Of a stretch of DNA of 28,602 nt, positions 14,762-22,474 are shown one piece after another. The stretch is from JALZEG01 sp036258555 (GTDB lineage Bacteria; Actinomycetota; CADDZG01; WHSQ01): positions 1 through 28,602 of the forward strand of contig DATADL010000102.1 in NCBI GenBank assembly GCA_036258555.1, written 5' to 3'. How positions within the stretch are numbered: position 1 is the stretch's first letter; every line of letters starts with the position of its first letter. The notes beneath the pieces were generated by a model that was not told the DNA's origin, made no database searches, and saw only the letters and a list, made by a program, of their open reading frames with translations. Made by a program: the position numbers and the translations under genes.

Positions 14762-14835
14762 GAATTACCTCAAAGATGACGAAATAGGCCCTAAGGGCCA
14801 TTGCCACCAGTAGTTAACAGCGCTTAGCGTTGACA

Positions 14836-15025
14836 CCGAATCCCCCGTTAGGGTCGAGTCCGTACCCGATCGGGTCAGCGGAGGGGGAAGATACGGAGGA
14901 ACCCGACACAAGCGACATAGCGTGACGACCGATCGCCTCGGCGATCGGCCGTGAGCTGAGGCGAGCGGAGCGGCGGCCTACGGGCCGGTCGACAGACACC
15001 TTTCTCGAGCGGGAGGAGGTCCGCA
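14836..15025 (+). ncRNA. Structured 5' leader of a small-peptide gene, possible cis-regulatory RNA
   Basis: The 264 bp between the HD-GYP start and the small peptide holds no other gene but many complementary segments. TCCCCC (14841-14846) pairs with GGGGGA (14883-14888); TCCGTA (14859-14864) pairs with TACGGA (14892-14897); CCGATCGC-CTCG-GCGATCGG is a perfect hairpin (14929-14948); CGGCC-TACG-GGCCG (about 14974-14987) is a stem capped by a UACG tetraloop. TTGACA at 14830-14835 is a perfect -35 hexamer without a good -10 at 17 bp. The order of segments such as GGAGGAACCC, GGCCGTGAGC and CGACAG...CTCG faintly recalls the c-di-AMP (ydaO/yuaA) riboswitch, but the match is too weak to assign. Confidence 0.4.
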
Positions 15026-15103
15026 TTGAAGCTAAGGCTCGTAGCGTTCGCCGGCGTTCTGGCAGCGTTGTTCCAGACCGCCGGCGCCAACTGGAAGTAC
15101 TGA
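15026..15103 (+). CDS. 25-residue exported-looking peptide
   Basis: This short gene starts with TTG at 15026-15028, preceded 5 nt upstream by GGAGGAGGT, the strongest Shine-Dalgarno sequence in the window. It ends with TGA at 15101-15103. The peptide starts MKLRLVAFAG and continues through a hydrophobic VLAALF core to QTAGANWKY. That is a two-Lys/Arg start, a hydrophobic stretch and a possible signal-peptidase site (TAGA), which would leave only the aromatic/basic NWKY tail. It is not merely a leader peptide: its own terminator follows 7 bp after the stop, and the next gene has its own promoter. A secreted signalling peptide for the neighbouring sensor kinase is possible but unproven. Confidence 0.6.
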   Translation: MKLRLVAFAGVLAALFQTAGANWKY

Positions 15104-15110
15104 ACGCACT

Positions 15111-15150
15111 TGAATGAGGGAGGGGCACAGGCTCCTCCCTCATTCATTTT
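15111..15150 (+). terminator. Strong intrinsic terminator of the small-peptide transcript
   Basis: TGAATGAGGGAGG (15111-15123) and CCTCCCTCATTCA (15134-15146) form a perfect 13-bp stem with a 10-nt loop, followed at once by TTTT. It is the clearest Rho-independent terminator in the window. The stem is symmetric, but the T-run serves the plus strand. Confidence 0.9.
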
Positions 15151-15174
15151 CGGCCCACGAACGCTCCGGGTCCG

Positions 15175-15186
15175 TACGATGAACGC
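15175..15186 (+). promoter_or_regulatory. -10 box of the leaderless sensor kinase gene
   Basis: TACGAT (15175-15180) is followed by 6 nt and the GTG start at 15187. No Shine-Dalgarno sequence is present. The box lies just after the terminator at 15111-15150, so the kinase operon is transcribed separately. Confidence 0.5.
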
Positions 15187-16554
15187 GTGGCGCGCGGGAA
15201 GGTCTTCGCCTGGCTGGTGATCGCCGGCACGGCCGCGCTCATGACGTGGTCGATCTCCGAGAGCAACGGCGCCGGGCCGACGATCTCCACCTACCTCTTC
15301 TGGATAGCGCTGCTCGCGGCCGTCGAGCTGTTGCCCGTCTCGCTCGGGTTCGGCACCGAGGTCACGATGGCGTTCCCGATCTACCTCGCGCTGGCCATCT
15401 TGTTCCGCGACCAGATATGGGTCGCGATGACGATCACCGCCATCGGAGCTGCCGACCCGCGCGAGTTCAGACGCGAGATCCCGCTGTGGAGGGCACTCTT
15501 CAACCGCGCACACAGCGTTCTGACGATGGCCGCGGCGGCGTCGGTGCTCGCTGCTTACGGCGGGGATCTCTTCTCGTTCCCCGCAGGAACCATCGCGATC
15601 GCGGCCGCGGCGATCGCGCGGCTGGTCCTGAACTTCGGCCTGGTCGTAGCGATGGTGCATCTCGACGCGCGCAAGCCTCTGCACGAGGCCGTTCGCGCCC
15701 TGCTGCCGACGCCCATCCCGGGATTCTTCATCTCGTACGTCCTGCTGACCGGACTCGGGGTCGTGACCGCCGTCGCCCACATCGAGATCGGGGCCGAGGC
15801 CGTCGCCGCCATCTTGATCCCGCTCTTCTTCGCCCGGCTCTCCATCGTCGGCGCACGGACCCAGCAGGAGCTCTCCGAGAAGCTCTCGCTCCAGCAGGAC
15901 GCCCTCCTCCAGGCGACCGAGAAGGTCTTCCAGGAACGCGAGAGCGAGCGGAACCGCATCGCCGAGGACATCCACGACTCGAGCCTCCAGATGCTCGCCG
16001 CGGCAGCGTACGGCTGCGGCAACGCCCTAGAGCTGATCGACGCCGGCCACACCGAGCAGGCCCACGCCACGATCGCGAACGCACGTGACGCCATCGACGG
16101 CGCTATCAAAGAGCTACGCGGGTCGCTCGTCGATCTGCGGAGGTCGACCGTCGAAGAGGGCGGGCTCATGGAGACGATCCGCAACTACGCCGCGCACGTG
16201 TCGACCTTGTGGGGCACGGAGATACGCATCGAGGGAGGCGTCGCGGCCGAGCCGCCGATCCCGGTGTCGCTCGCGGCGGTCCAGATCCTCCAGGAGGGGC
16301 TCGTAAACGCGTTGAAGCACGCGCAGGGAAGTACAGTCGTCATCCGGGTCGAGGAGGCCGACGGGTTCGTGCACATCGTCATCGAGGACGACGGGACGGG
16401 GTTCGATCCTGCTACATCGGTCGACGACGAGCACCACGGGATGAGGTTGATGAGAGAGCGGGCAGAGCGCGTCGGTGGTCGCATCGAGCTGGACACGTTG
16501 CCGGGCCGCGGCACGCGCGTCGAGGCCGTGCTCCCGGGCGGCGTCGCGCGATGA
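15187..16554 (+). CDS. Membrane sensor histidine kinase of the NarL/DesK type (HisKA_3)
   Basis: This 455-aa kinase has a membrane domain of about seven hydrophobic segments (residues about 6-22, 33-52, 60-95, 110-125, 133-158, 178-198 and 203-218), resembling MASE-type sensor domains. A short coiled coil (225-255), the HisKA_3 dimerisation domain with phospho-acceptor His263 (RIAEDIHDSSLQML) and an HATPase domain follow. The HATPase N-box (QEGLVNALKHA), G1 box (EDDGTGFDP) and HGMRLMRERAERVGG are present. No extracellular sensor domain is inserted, so the signal is probably sensed within or close to the membrane. It overlaps the response regulator gene as ATGA. Confidence 0.93.
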   Translation: MARGKVFAWLVIAGTAALMTWSISESNGAGPTISTYLFWIALLAAVELLPVSLGFGTEVTMAFPIYLALAILFRDQIWVAMTITAIGAADPREFRREIPLWRALFNRAHSVLTMAAAASVLAAYGGDLFSFPAGTIAIAAAAIARLVLNFGLVVAMVHLDARKPLHEAVRALLPTPIPGFFISYVLLTGLGVVTAVAHIEIGAEAVAAILIPLFFARLSIVGARTQQELSEKLSLQQDALLQATEKVFQERESERNRIAEDIHDSSLQMLAAAAYGCGNALELIDAGHTEQAHATIANARDAIDGAIKELRGSLVDLRRSTVEEGGLMETIRNYAAHVSTLWGTEIRIEGGVAAEPPIPVSLAAVQILQEGLVNALKHAQGSTVVIRVEEADGFVHIVIEDDGTGFDPATSVDDEHHGMRLMRERAERVGGRIELDTLPGRGTRVEAVLPGGVAR

Positions 16555-17177
16555 CGCTCAAGACGCTCATCGCGGAGGACCACACGCTCGTGTCGCAGGG
16601 GCTCGAGGTCATGCTCTCCATGGCCGAGGGGGTCGACCTCGTCGGCGTGGTCTCGACGGGCGAGGCGGCCGTCGAGCGGGCGGAGCGCGAACAGCTCGAC
16701 GTCATCCTGATGGACGTCAACCTCGGCAAGGCGATGAACGGGATCGAGGCGACGCGCCTCGTGAAGGAGAGGTCGCCGGCGACCCGCGTGTTGATCCTCA
16801 CGATGTTCACGGATCCCGGCACGGTCGCCGAGGCCGTCAAGGCCGGCGCCGACGGCTACCTGTCGAAGGGCGCGTCGAAGGAGGTCGTGGTCCAGGCGAT
16901 CAAGGACGTGTCGGAGGGCAAGTCGGTGCTGGACCCGAACGTCACCGAGGGCATCTTCGGCCGCATCGGGGGCCGCGACCCGCAGGCGCTCACCGACCGC
17001 GAGCTGACCGTTCTGCAGGAGCTGACGCACGGCAAGTCGACCCGCGAGGTCGCCGAGCACATCCACGTCTCCGAGGAGACCGTCAAGACGTACCTGAAGC
17101 AGATCTTCCGCAAGCTGGACGTGCACGACCGCACCGAAGCGGTGGCCGAGGCGTTCCGCCGCGGCCTCGTGCACTAG
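16551..17177 (+). CDS. LuxR/NarL-type response regulator
   Basis: This 208-aa regulator has a receiver domain (residues 1-120; acidic pair Glu9-Asp10, phospho-Asp55 in LMDVNLG, Thr near 84 in ILTMFT and Lys in LSKGAS) and a C-terminal LuxR-type helix-turn-helix (about 145-205; LTDRELTVLQELTHGKSTREVAEHIHVSEETVKTYLKQIFRKLDVHDRTEAV). The ATG overlaps the kinase stop by ATGA, so kinase and regulator form a cognate pair. The DNA target is unknown. The small-peptide transcript just upstream is an obvious candidate to test. It converges with the LmeA-like gene with a 2-bp gap. Confidence 0.95.
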   Translation: MTLKTLIAEDHTLVSQGLEVMLSMAEGVDLVGVVSTGEAAVERAEREQLDVILMDVNLGKAMNGIEATRLVKERSPATRVLILTMFTDPGTVAEAVKAGADGYLSKGASKEVVVQAIKDVSEGKSVLDPNVTEGIFGRIGGRDPQALTDRELTVLQELTHGKSTREVAEHIHVSEETVKTYLKQIFRKLDVHDRTEAVAEAFRRGLVH

Positions 17178-17179
17178 GG

Positions 17180-17866
17180 CTACAGCTCCAGGTCCACGTC
17201 CTCCACCGAGAACGACAGCTGCAGCTCCCCCCGACGGACGTCGATCCCGTCGAACGTGACCCCGTCGACGAGCGTCGGCAGCGGGATCGTTATCGGGCCG
17301 ACGGGGGCCGGCGCCTCGAGCACCAGCGACCCCGAGCCCGCCCCCGGCTCGAGCCGCACGTCTCCCTCCGCAACCTCCGCCTCCCGGGTACCGAGCTCTC
17401 CCGCGTTCGCCACCACCCGCACCGACCCGTCGCGCAGCGTCAGGCGAGCCGAGTACTCCGGCGGCACCATCTCGTTCAGCGCGCTCTGCGACAGCGTCGC
17501 GGACCCGGCCCCCGCCGTCGCCGACACGCGTCCGCCGTCCCGCCACACCGCGCCCGAGACCGTGACGTCGTCGAGCTCGAGGCGGACGGACTCCATCCGC
17601 GTCTCCGACGCGGGCGACGGCGCCGACGCCGTCGTGAAGCCGCCGCTGCGCACGTCCTCTGCTTCGACCGTGACTCCGGCGAAGCGACGGTCCTTCAACG
17701 CGAGCAGGAACGGGAACCCGCCGAACGACACGTCGACAGCGCCGTTGACGCCGCGGCGCGACGAGAGCGCCCGCGCCGCCAGGCTCTCGACGAGGAGCTT
17801 CGCGCCGAAGTCCACCGCGACCGCGAGCACCACGACGACGATCAAGAGGCGCGTCAGCCGCTTCAT
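17180..17866 (-). CDS. LmeA-like lipid-binding protein (DUF2993)
   Basis: This 228-aa protein has an N-terminal membrane anchor or signal (RLLIVVVVLAVAVDFGAKLL, residues about 6-25) followed by a beta-rich domain with the DUF2993 pattern: VDVSFGGFPFLLALKDRRFAGVTVEAEDV near residue 45 and LPTLVDGVTFDGIDVRRGELQLSF near the end. DUF2993 includes mycobacterial LmeA, a periplasmic phospholipid-binding protein linked to lipomannan elongation and envelope maintenance. The role here is inferred from family only. A TATGGT box lies 8 nt before the ATG, so it may be nearly leaderless. Confidence 0.83.
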   Translation of the reverse strand: MKRLTRLLIVVVVLAVAVDFGAKLLVESLAARALSSRRGVNGAVDVSFGGFPFLLALKDRRFAGVTVEAEDVRSGGFTTASAPSPASETRMESVRLELDDVTVSGAVWRDGGRVSATAGAGSATLSQSALNEMVPPEYSARLTLRDGSVRVVANAGELGTREAEVAEGDVRLEPGAGSGSLVLEAPAPVGPITIPLPTLVDGVTFDGIDVRRGELQLSFSVEDVDLEL

Positions 17867-17887
17867 GGCTGACGACCATACGCCGGG

Positions 17888-18634
17888 CTATCCCGTGCTG
17901 CGGTAGCGGCGCGCGACCAGGATCCCGGCCGCGGCGGCCGGGACGACGAAAGCGAGCAACGGGGGAACCATCGAGGACCGGTCCTCTTCCGGCGGAGCAG
18001 GCCGGCGGGCCGCGGCCCGCAGGTCGGCGACCTCCTCGCGGAGGAGCGCAAGATCCTCCTCGAGAGAGGTGACGCGCGAACGCACGGTGTCGGGATCGCG
18101 CCCGAGCACGCGTTCGCGCAGCAGGAACTCCAGCTGGAAGATTTCCTGGTCGAAGTCGTCCCGCAGCACGGCCATCCGGCCCTCGTCCTCGTCGCCGGCG
18201 ACGAGCATCTCGGTCGACACGATGTCGCCGAGCGTCACCTTGCACCCCGAGTTGCAGATCGTGATCCAGTACCGCCCCGGCTCGACCTGAGGGACGACGA
18301 ACTCGACGGAGGCGTCACCGTGCTCCCCGGTGGGACGCGGCACCACCTCGACGCGCGCGACCCGAACCGCATCCGGGGACAGCGGCGTCGGCATCCCCTT
18401 CGTGACGCGCGACAGGTAGGCGAAGTAGGGACCGTCCTCGAGGCGCCCCATCGACGACTTCAGCCACACGCTGCTGTGCGCCCGGACGACGTCTCCCGGT
18501 AGGTAGAACTCCCGGCTCAGCTCGAGCTCCGCACCGCCGGCGAGAGCCGGAGCAGGCACACAGAGGAGCACCATCGCCGTCACGATCGTCCCCGACCACC
18601 TGCGCACGCGGCACCTCCCCGTCTCGTCCGTCAT
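17888..18634 (-). CDS. Surface protein with C-terminal membrane anchor, unknown function
   Basis: This 248-aa protein (counted from the ATG at 18632-18634) has a signal peptide (core about residues 15-32, ending LAGGAE) and a beta-sandwich-like domain (LSREFYLPGDVVRAHSSVWL... VPQVEPGRYWITICNSGCKVTLGDIV) with two close cysteines. A coiled coil (about 165-210; SLEEDLALLREEVADLRAAARR), one membrane helix (about 220-240) and a short basic tail (RRYRST) follow. This is a type I membrane topology with most of the protein outside. I do not recognise the family. It lies 21 bp upstream of the LmeA-like gene and 31 bp downstream of the PhaC-like gene, so the three may be co-transcribed. Confidence 0.65.
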   Translation of the reverse strand: MTDETGRCRVRRWSGTIVTAMVLLCVPAPALAGGAELELSREFYLPGDVVRAHSSVWLKSSMGRLEDGPYFAYLSRVTKGMPTPLSPDAVRVARVEVVPRPTGEHGDASVEFVVPQVEPGRYWITICNSGCKVTLGDIVSTEMLVAGDEDEGRMAVLRDDFDQEIFQLEFLLRERVLGRDPDTVRSRVTSLEEDLALLREEVADLRAAARRPAPPEEDRSSMVPPLLAFVVPAAAAGILVARRYRSTG

Positions 18635-18665
18635 GGGATTCGACCGGTCCGGGGGGCGAAAAGTT

Positions 18666-19880
18666 CTACGAGCTCCCCGACGCACCCTGATTGCGCTCGA
18701 GCCACTCCGTGATCCGGGGCCACGTCGTCTCGCGTGCAGCGCTCCCGGCGATCATCGAGACGTGTCCTGCGGCGGCGTTGACCACCGTGACGTCCAGGCC
18801 GCGATGCGTCGTCAGGGCGTGGCTGGAGCCGCTCGGCGTGATGTGGTCGTGCTCCGGGATGAGCGCGAGGACGGGTGCTCTCACGTCGTCGAGACGCGCG
18901 ATCTCGCCCGCGAGCTCCAGCGTCCCCGCCGCCAGGCCGTTCGTGCGGAACAGGTCTACGAGGTCGAAGAACATCTGCCCCGGCAGCTCGCGGTGCTCCC
19001 AGACCCAGCGCGCGAGCGGGTCGTACGTCTTCCGGAACGACGGGTCGCGGCGACGCCGCCACGCCGTGAGCGCGGTCCTCATCGCCTGTGGCCGCAGCGC
19101 GTGGAAGCTCTCGCGCACGGCGGCCGCCGGCACGAGACCGTGCTCGTCGAGGACGTAGACGGGCTTGAAGAGCGGATGCGTCATCAGCGGATTGAGGCCT
19201 GCGGGCACGCTGAAGTCGACCGGCGCCGCGAGGAGCGCGATCGAACCGACGCGCGCGTGGTCGCGGGCCGCGGCGCGCGCGAGGCAGAGGGTGCCCCCGA
19301 AGCAGTAGCCGACCAGGTGCACGCGCTCCCGCCCGGTGATCGTCAGCACGATCCTCTCGGCGCGCAGGAGCGTGTTCGCGTACGCCGTCAGCCCACGCGC
19401 CGCGTCCTCCGGCGCGGGGTCGCCCCAATCCAGCAGGAACACGTCGAAGCCGGCGTTCGCGAGCGCGGCCACGAAGCTCCGCTCCGGCGTCAGGTCGAGG
19501 ATCCACGGCTTCGATACGACCGCGTGCACGACGAGGACCGGCTCTGCGTGACGGACGGTCGAACGGTAGCGATACAGCGCGGCCCGGCCCTCCTCCCACA
19601 CGACCTCGGCGGGCGTCGTCGCGACCGAGACACGCTTCGTGCGCAACAGCACGTCGACGACGTGCGGCCATCCGGCGAGCGTGAGCCCGGACCGCAGCCA
19701 GATCGACCGGTACCGGCGCCACCACCGGCGGAGCAGGCCGGCGCGCACGAGCCGCGCATCGGTCTTCCGCGTCGCGAGGACCAGGTTCGCGCCGAGCGCC
19801 CACAGCGCGGCGGCGAAGTAGGCCGCGACGATCGCGCCGGCGATCACTAGGGGGTGGAGGCCGGCGACGAAGTCGCTCAT
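18666..19880 (-). CDS. phaC-like: PhaC-like polyhydroxyalkanoate synthase / alpha-beta hydrolase with N-terminal membrane helix
   Basis: This 404-aa protein has the nucleophile elbow GYCFGGT with Cys193, where lipases carry Ser; Cys is the mark of polyhydroxyalkanoate synthases. Asp345 (PEHDHITP) and His373 (AAGHVSM) complete the triad. The conserved LLDWGDPAPED and the VVHAVVSKPWILDL segment fit PhaC class III/I relatives. It would polymerise hydroxyacyl-CoA into storage polyester. Unusual is a clear N-terminal membrane helix (about residues 10-36) ahead of a basic stretch. No phaE, phaR, phasin or phaA/B gene is in the window. An acyltransferase or depolymerase role cannot be excluded. Confidence 0.8.
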   Translation of the reverse strand: MSDFVAGLHPLVIAGAIVAAYFAAALWALGANLVLATRKTDARLVRAGLLRRWWRRYRSIWLRSGLTLAGWPHVVDVLLRTKRVSVATTPAEVVWEEGRAALYRYRSTVRHAEPVLVVHAVVSKPWILDLTPERSFVAALANAGFDVFLLDWGDPAPEDAARGLTAYANTLLRAERIVLTITGRERVHLVGYCFGGTLCLARAAARDHARVGSIALLAAPVDFSVPAGLNPLMTHPLFKPVYVLDEHGLVPAAAVRESFHALRPQAMRTALTAWRRRRDPSFRKTYDPLARWVWEHRELPGQMFFDLVDLFRTNGLAAGTLELAGEIARLDDVRAPVLALIPEHDHITPSGSSHALTTHRGLDVTVVNAAAGHVSMIAGSAARETTWPRITEWLERNQGASGSS

Positions 19881-19884
19881 CGCG

Positions 19885-20514
19885 CTACTGGGTCGGAGCT
19901 CCCACCAGGAGACGGTTGACCGCGTCGAGCGTCGCGCGCGCGATCGCGTCGTGCTCGTCGAAGGTCACGACGGCCGATCCGAGCAGCAGCTCGGCGGGTC
20001 GCTCGACGACTACCGCCGCGATGCGGCAGTCGCCCATCTCGACGAAGTCGGCGGAGCCCAGCTCGAGCGGGACGTCCGAGAGGCGCCGCACGGCGTCGAG
20101 AACCGCCTCCGCGACCGAGCGGTGCTCGAAGCGCCGTCCGGCCGGAGAGTCGTCCTCGCCGATCAACAGGTCTCCGTCCAGCTCGAGGATGACCTGCGAG
20201 GTGAAGCGGTCCCCCGCGCGCTTCGTCGTGAGACTCGACAGCTTGCGGCGCTTCGGGCGGCCGTTGGCGGCCCCCGGAGCCGTCGCCTTCATCACCTCGA
20301 TCGCGTGCGCGTCCACCTCCGCACCGAGATGCGCCCACACCATGCCCTGGATCTCGTGGACGACCTCGCCGGGATCGCGTTCGGGCACCACCAGCACGCG
20401 GACCGCGTCGATCGTGCCCGGCCCCCCGTGGATCCGCGCGGCGCGCACCCCACGAAGCGCCGCTACGGCGGCTTCGAGCTCGTTCACCTGCGGGGCCGTG
20501 CCGTTGGGGCTCAT
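19885..20514 (-). CDS. Unknown protein, paralogue of the gene at 12706-13398
   Basis: This protein of about 209 aa repeats the two-domain plan of the 230-aa protein: an N-terminal alpha/beta domain (VRAARIHGGPGTIDAVRVLVVPE, DPGEVVHEIQGMVWAHLGAEVDAHAIEVMK), a basic linker (RPKRRKL) and a C-terminal domain ending GSAVVTFDEHDAIARATLDAVNRLL. The closing motif A..A...AVNR.L is shared with the paralogue (ASAAVRALLHAVNRKL). The ATG at 20512-20514 has AGAGG a few nt upstream; an upstream GTG at 20541 is an alternative. Its stop is 4 bp before the PhaC-like start, so the two form an operon. The function is unknown. Confidence 0.72.
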   Translation of the reverse strand: MSPNGTAPQVNELEAAVAALRGVRAARIHGGPGTIDAVRVLVVPERDPGEVVHEIQGMVWAHLGAEVDAHAIEVMKATAPGAANGRPKRRKLSSLTTKRAGDRFTSQVILELDGDLLIGEDDSPAGRRFEHRSVAEAVLDAVRRLSDVPLELGSADFVEMGDCRIAAVVVERPAELLLGSAVVTFDEHDAIARATLDAVNRLLVGAPTQ

Positions 20515-20581
20515 GCGTTCCTCTGACCGAAGACCTGACACGAAGGAGAAGGTTATGTGCTCGCCGCCGAATCCCTTCCTT

Positions 20582-22474
20582 TTACTGGGAGGACTCGAAA
20601 GAAGACTCGACGACGTAGTCGCCCGTCGGGACGAGGAACTCGAAGCGCGCCGTCAGCGATCCGCCCGGGGACAGGGTCGCATCTATCGGCGCGGAGCGCA
20701 GCCGCGCCACGAGCCGCCCGCCCGAGTACACCTCGTGGACGAGCCGCCCGTCGACGGCCAGCCGCACGTCGTCGTGCGTGTTCGTGAGCGTGAGCCGGTT
20801 GACGATCGCGCCGTCCGACGTCGTGAGGTCCGTCAGGAGGTCGGAGCCGCGGTCCCGCACGAACCTCGTCCCGGAGCTGGCGGAGGTGATCCCGCCGGCG
20901 CCTTCGTCCCATCCGAACGAGACCGTGTTGTCGCCGGTGCGGGACGCGAGCTCCTCGACCGGCAGGTCCTCGAGCCCTATCCGCACGACCTCGACGACAC
21001 GCACCGGCTCGGGCTCGGGCTCGGGCGCCGGCGGCTCGGCGCTCGAAGGCGCGGCCACGACGGGGTCGCCGGACGGTGGGGGCGCCGTCGGCGCCGCGGT
21101 GGCGGGGACCGGCGTGGCGGCCGGAGACGGGGTCGCAGGAGCGGACGTCGGGGCCGGGGTTGCGTCGTCGTCACCGCCGCGCACGATCCGCTCGCCCTTC
21201 ACGCGCGGTTCGCCGTCGCGCGGGTCGTCCGTGGCCCCCGTACGCGGGGCTGCGCCCCCCGCCCGGTCGGACGAGTCGTCGCCCGAGACACACGCCACGA
21301 GGACGAGGGCGGCGAGTGCGGCGCCCGCGACGGCCCTGGCGGAGCCCGCCGGCGCGAGCCGCGCGCCGCCGAGCAGCAGCATCCCGGCGGCCACCAACAT
21401 CATTGCGGCCAAGGCGGCGCGCGACATCGCGCCGCCGGTGAAGGGAAGCACGACGCCCGGCGAGGTCGTCGCACGGGCCGAGGGGGCCGTGCCCGGGTCG
21501 GGATCGACGAACCGCACGACCCTCTTCTCGATCGGGTCGAACCGCGGGTTGGCGACGTCGCGCGCGCCTTCGTCGGCGAGGAACGACCTGCTCGTCGCGC
21601 GCACGGTCTCGGTCTGCCCGAGCAGGCCGCGCACGGAGTTCACCGCGGTCAGGTCGCCCGGCCGTACCGCCCGGCCGTCCCACGGCAGGTCGACGGACGC
21701 CCCGGCCGGCAGGGAGCCGAGGTTCCAGACGATGTCGAAGCGACCGAGGCTCTCGCCGATCTGGACGGCCTCGACCTGGTCGACGACGTCCACGGAGACG
21801 ACCTCGACCTCCCGGGGCGCGACGTCGACGACGAGGACGTCTTCGAGGTCCTCCGTCCCGTCGTTCGTGACCGTCACGACGTAGTGGAGCGACGAGCCGA
21901 CCTGCGTCAGCACGCGCTCGGAGCGGCTCGTCACCTCCAGGCCCGCGGCACCCCCGGTCACGACGACCGCGACGTCGACGGAGTCGCTCGCGGCGACGCC
22001 TCCTGCGCTCGCGACCCCGCTCACGGTCGCCGCGGGCGAGAGGTCCCGGCCGCGGGTGGTGATCTGGACGACGACGGAATCGCCGGCGGGGAGGGGGCCG
22101 AGGTCGAACGAGATCGTCCCGTCCGCGGTCCCGGCGGGCTCGGGGAACGCCTCGACGAGCTCGAGCGCACGGGGCAGGCCGACGTCGAGCGTGGCTTCCG
22201 TCAGGTCCGTGTCCCCCGTGTTCGTGACCTGCCCGACGATCACCGTCTCCTCGCCGAGCTCGACGGTCGCGGGCTCCGCGGAGAGGAGCACCGCCACCGA
22301 CGCCGTCTGCGGCGTGGCGGCGACGGAGGACCCGGACGCCGACGGAGAGGGCGACGTGCCTCCGCTCGGCGACGGCGACGGCGAGGGCGTCTGGGCGCCC
22401 GCCGCCGGGACCCACAGCGCGCACGCCGCGAGCAGCAGCGCGGCTGCGGCCGTTGCTACGCGGGAGCGGGTCAT
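20582..22474 (-). CDS. Surface protein with internal LPFTG sorting-like signal and internal lipobox
   Basis: This 630-aa protein has a signal peptide (residues 1-28), a Ser/Pro linker and two DUF11/CARDB-like beta domains (about 57-175 and 178-300; TNTGDTDLTEATLDV, TNDGTEDLEDVLVVDV). Then come LPFTG (343-347), a membrane helix (about 353-370), a short basic loop and a second hydrophobic helix (381-394) ending in LVAC, a lipobox-like motif with Cys395. A long Pro/Ala/Thr-rich linker and a C-terminal domain (about 500-630; VRVVEVVRIGLEDLPVEEL...FLVPTGDYVVESSF) complete it. It reads like a sortase substrate fused to a lipoprotein in one unbroken frame. CAGGAG lies 5 nt before the ATG. No sortase gene is in the window. 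Confidence 0.8.
   Translation of the reverse strand: MTRSRVATAAAALLLAACALWVPAAGAQTPSPSPSPSGGTSPSPSASGSSVAATPQTASVAVLLSAEPATVELGEETVIVGQVTNTGDTDLTEATLDVGLPRALELVEAFPEPAGTADGTISFDLGPLPAGDSVVVQITTRGRDLSPAATVSGVASAGGVAASDSVDVAVVVTGGAAGLEVTSRSERVLTQVGSSLHYVVTVTNDGTEDLEDVLVVDVAPREVEVVSVDVVDQVEAVQIGESLGRFDIVWNLGSLPAGASVDLPWDGRAVRPGDLTAVNSVRGLLGQTETVRATSRSFLADEGARDVANPRFDPIEKRVVRFVDPDPGTAPSARATTSPGVVLPFTGGAMSRAALAAMMLVAAGMLLLGGARLAPAGSARAVAGAALAALVLVACVSGDDSSDRAGGAAPRTGATDDPRDGEPRVKGERIVRGGDDDATPAPTSAPATPSPAATPVPATAAPTAPPPSGDPVVAAPSSAEPPAPEPEPEPVRVVEVVRIGLEDLPVEELASRTGDNTVSFGWDEGAGGITSASSGTRFVRDRGSDLLTDLTTSDGAIVNRLTLTNTHDDVRLAVDGRLVHEVYSGGRLVARLRSAPIDATLSPGGSLTARFEFLVPTGDYVVESSFESSQ

Noticed and set aside
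14836..15025. Assignment of the leader as a c-di-AMP (ydaO/yuaA) or c-di-GMP riboswitch
   Set aside because: Only loose similarity in a few short segments. The ACGCAAAGCC-type core of the c-di-GMP-I motif is absent, and the ydaO core could not be aligned with confidence by eye.
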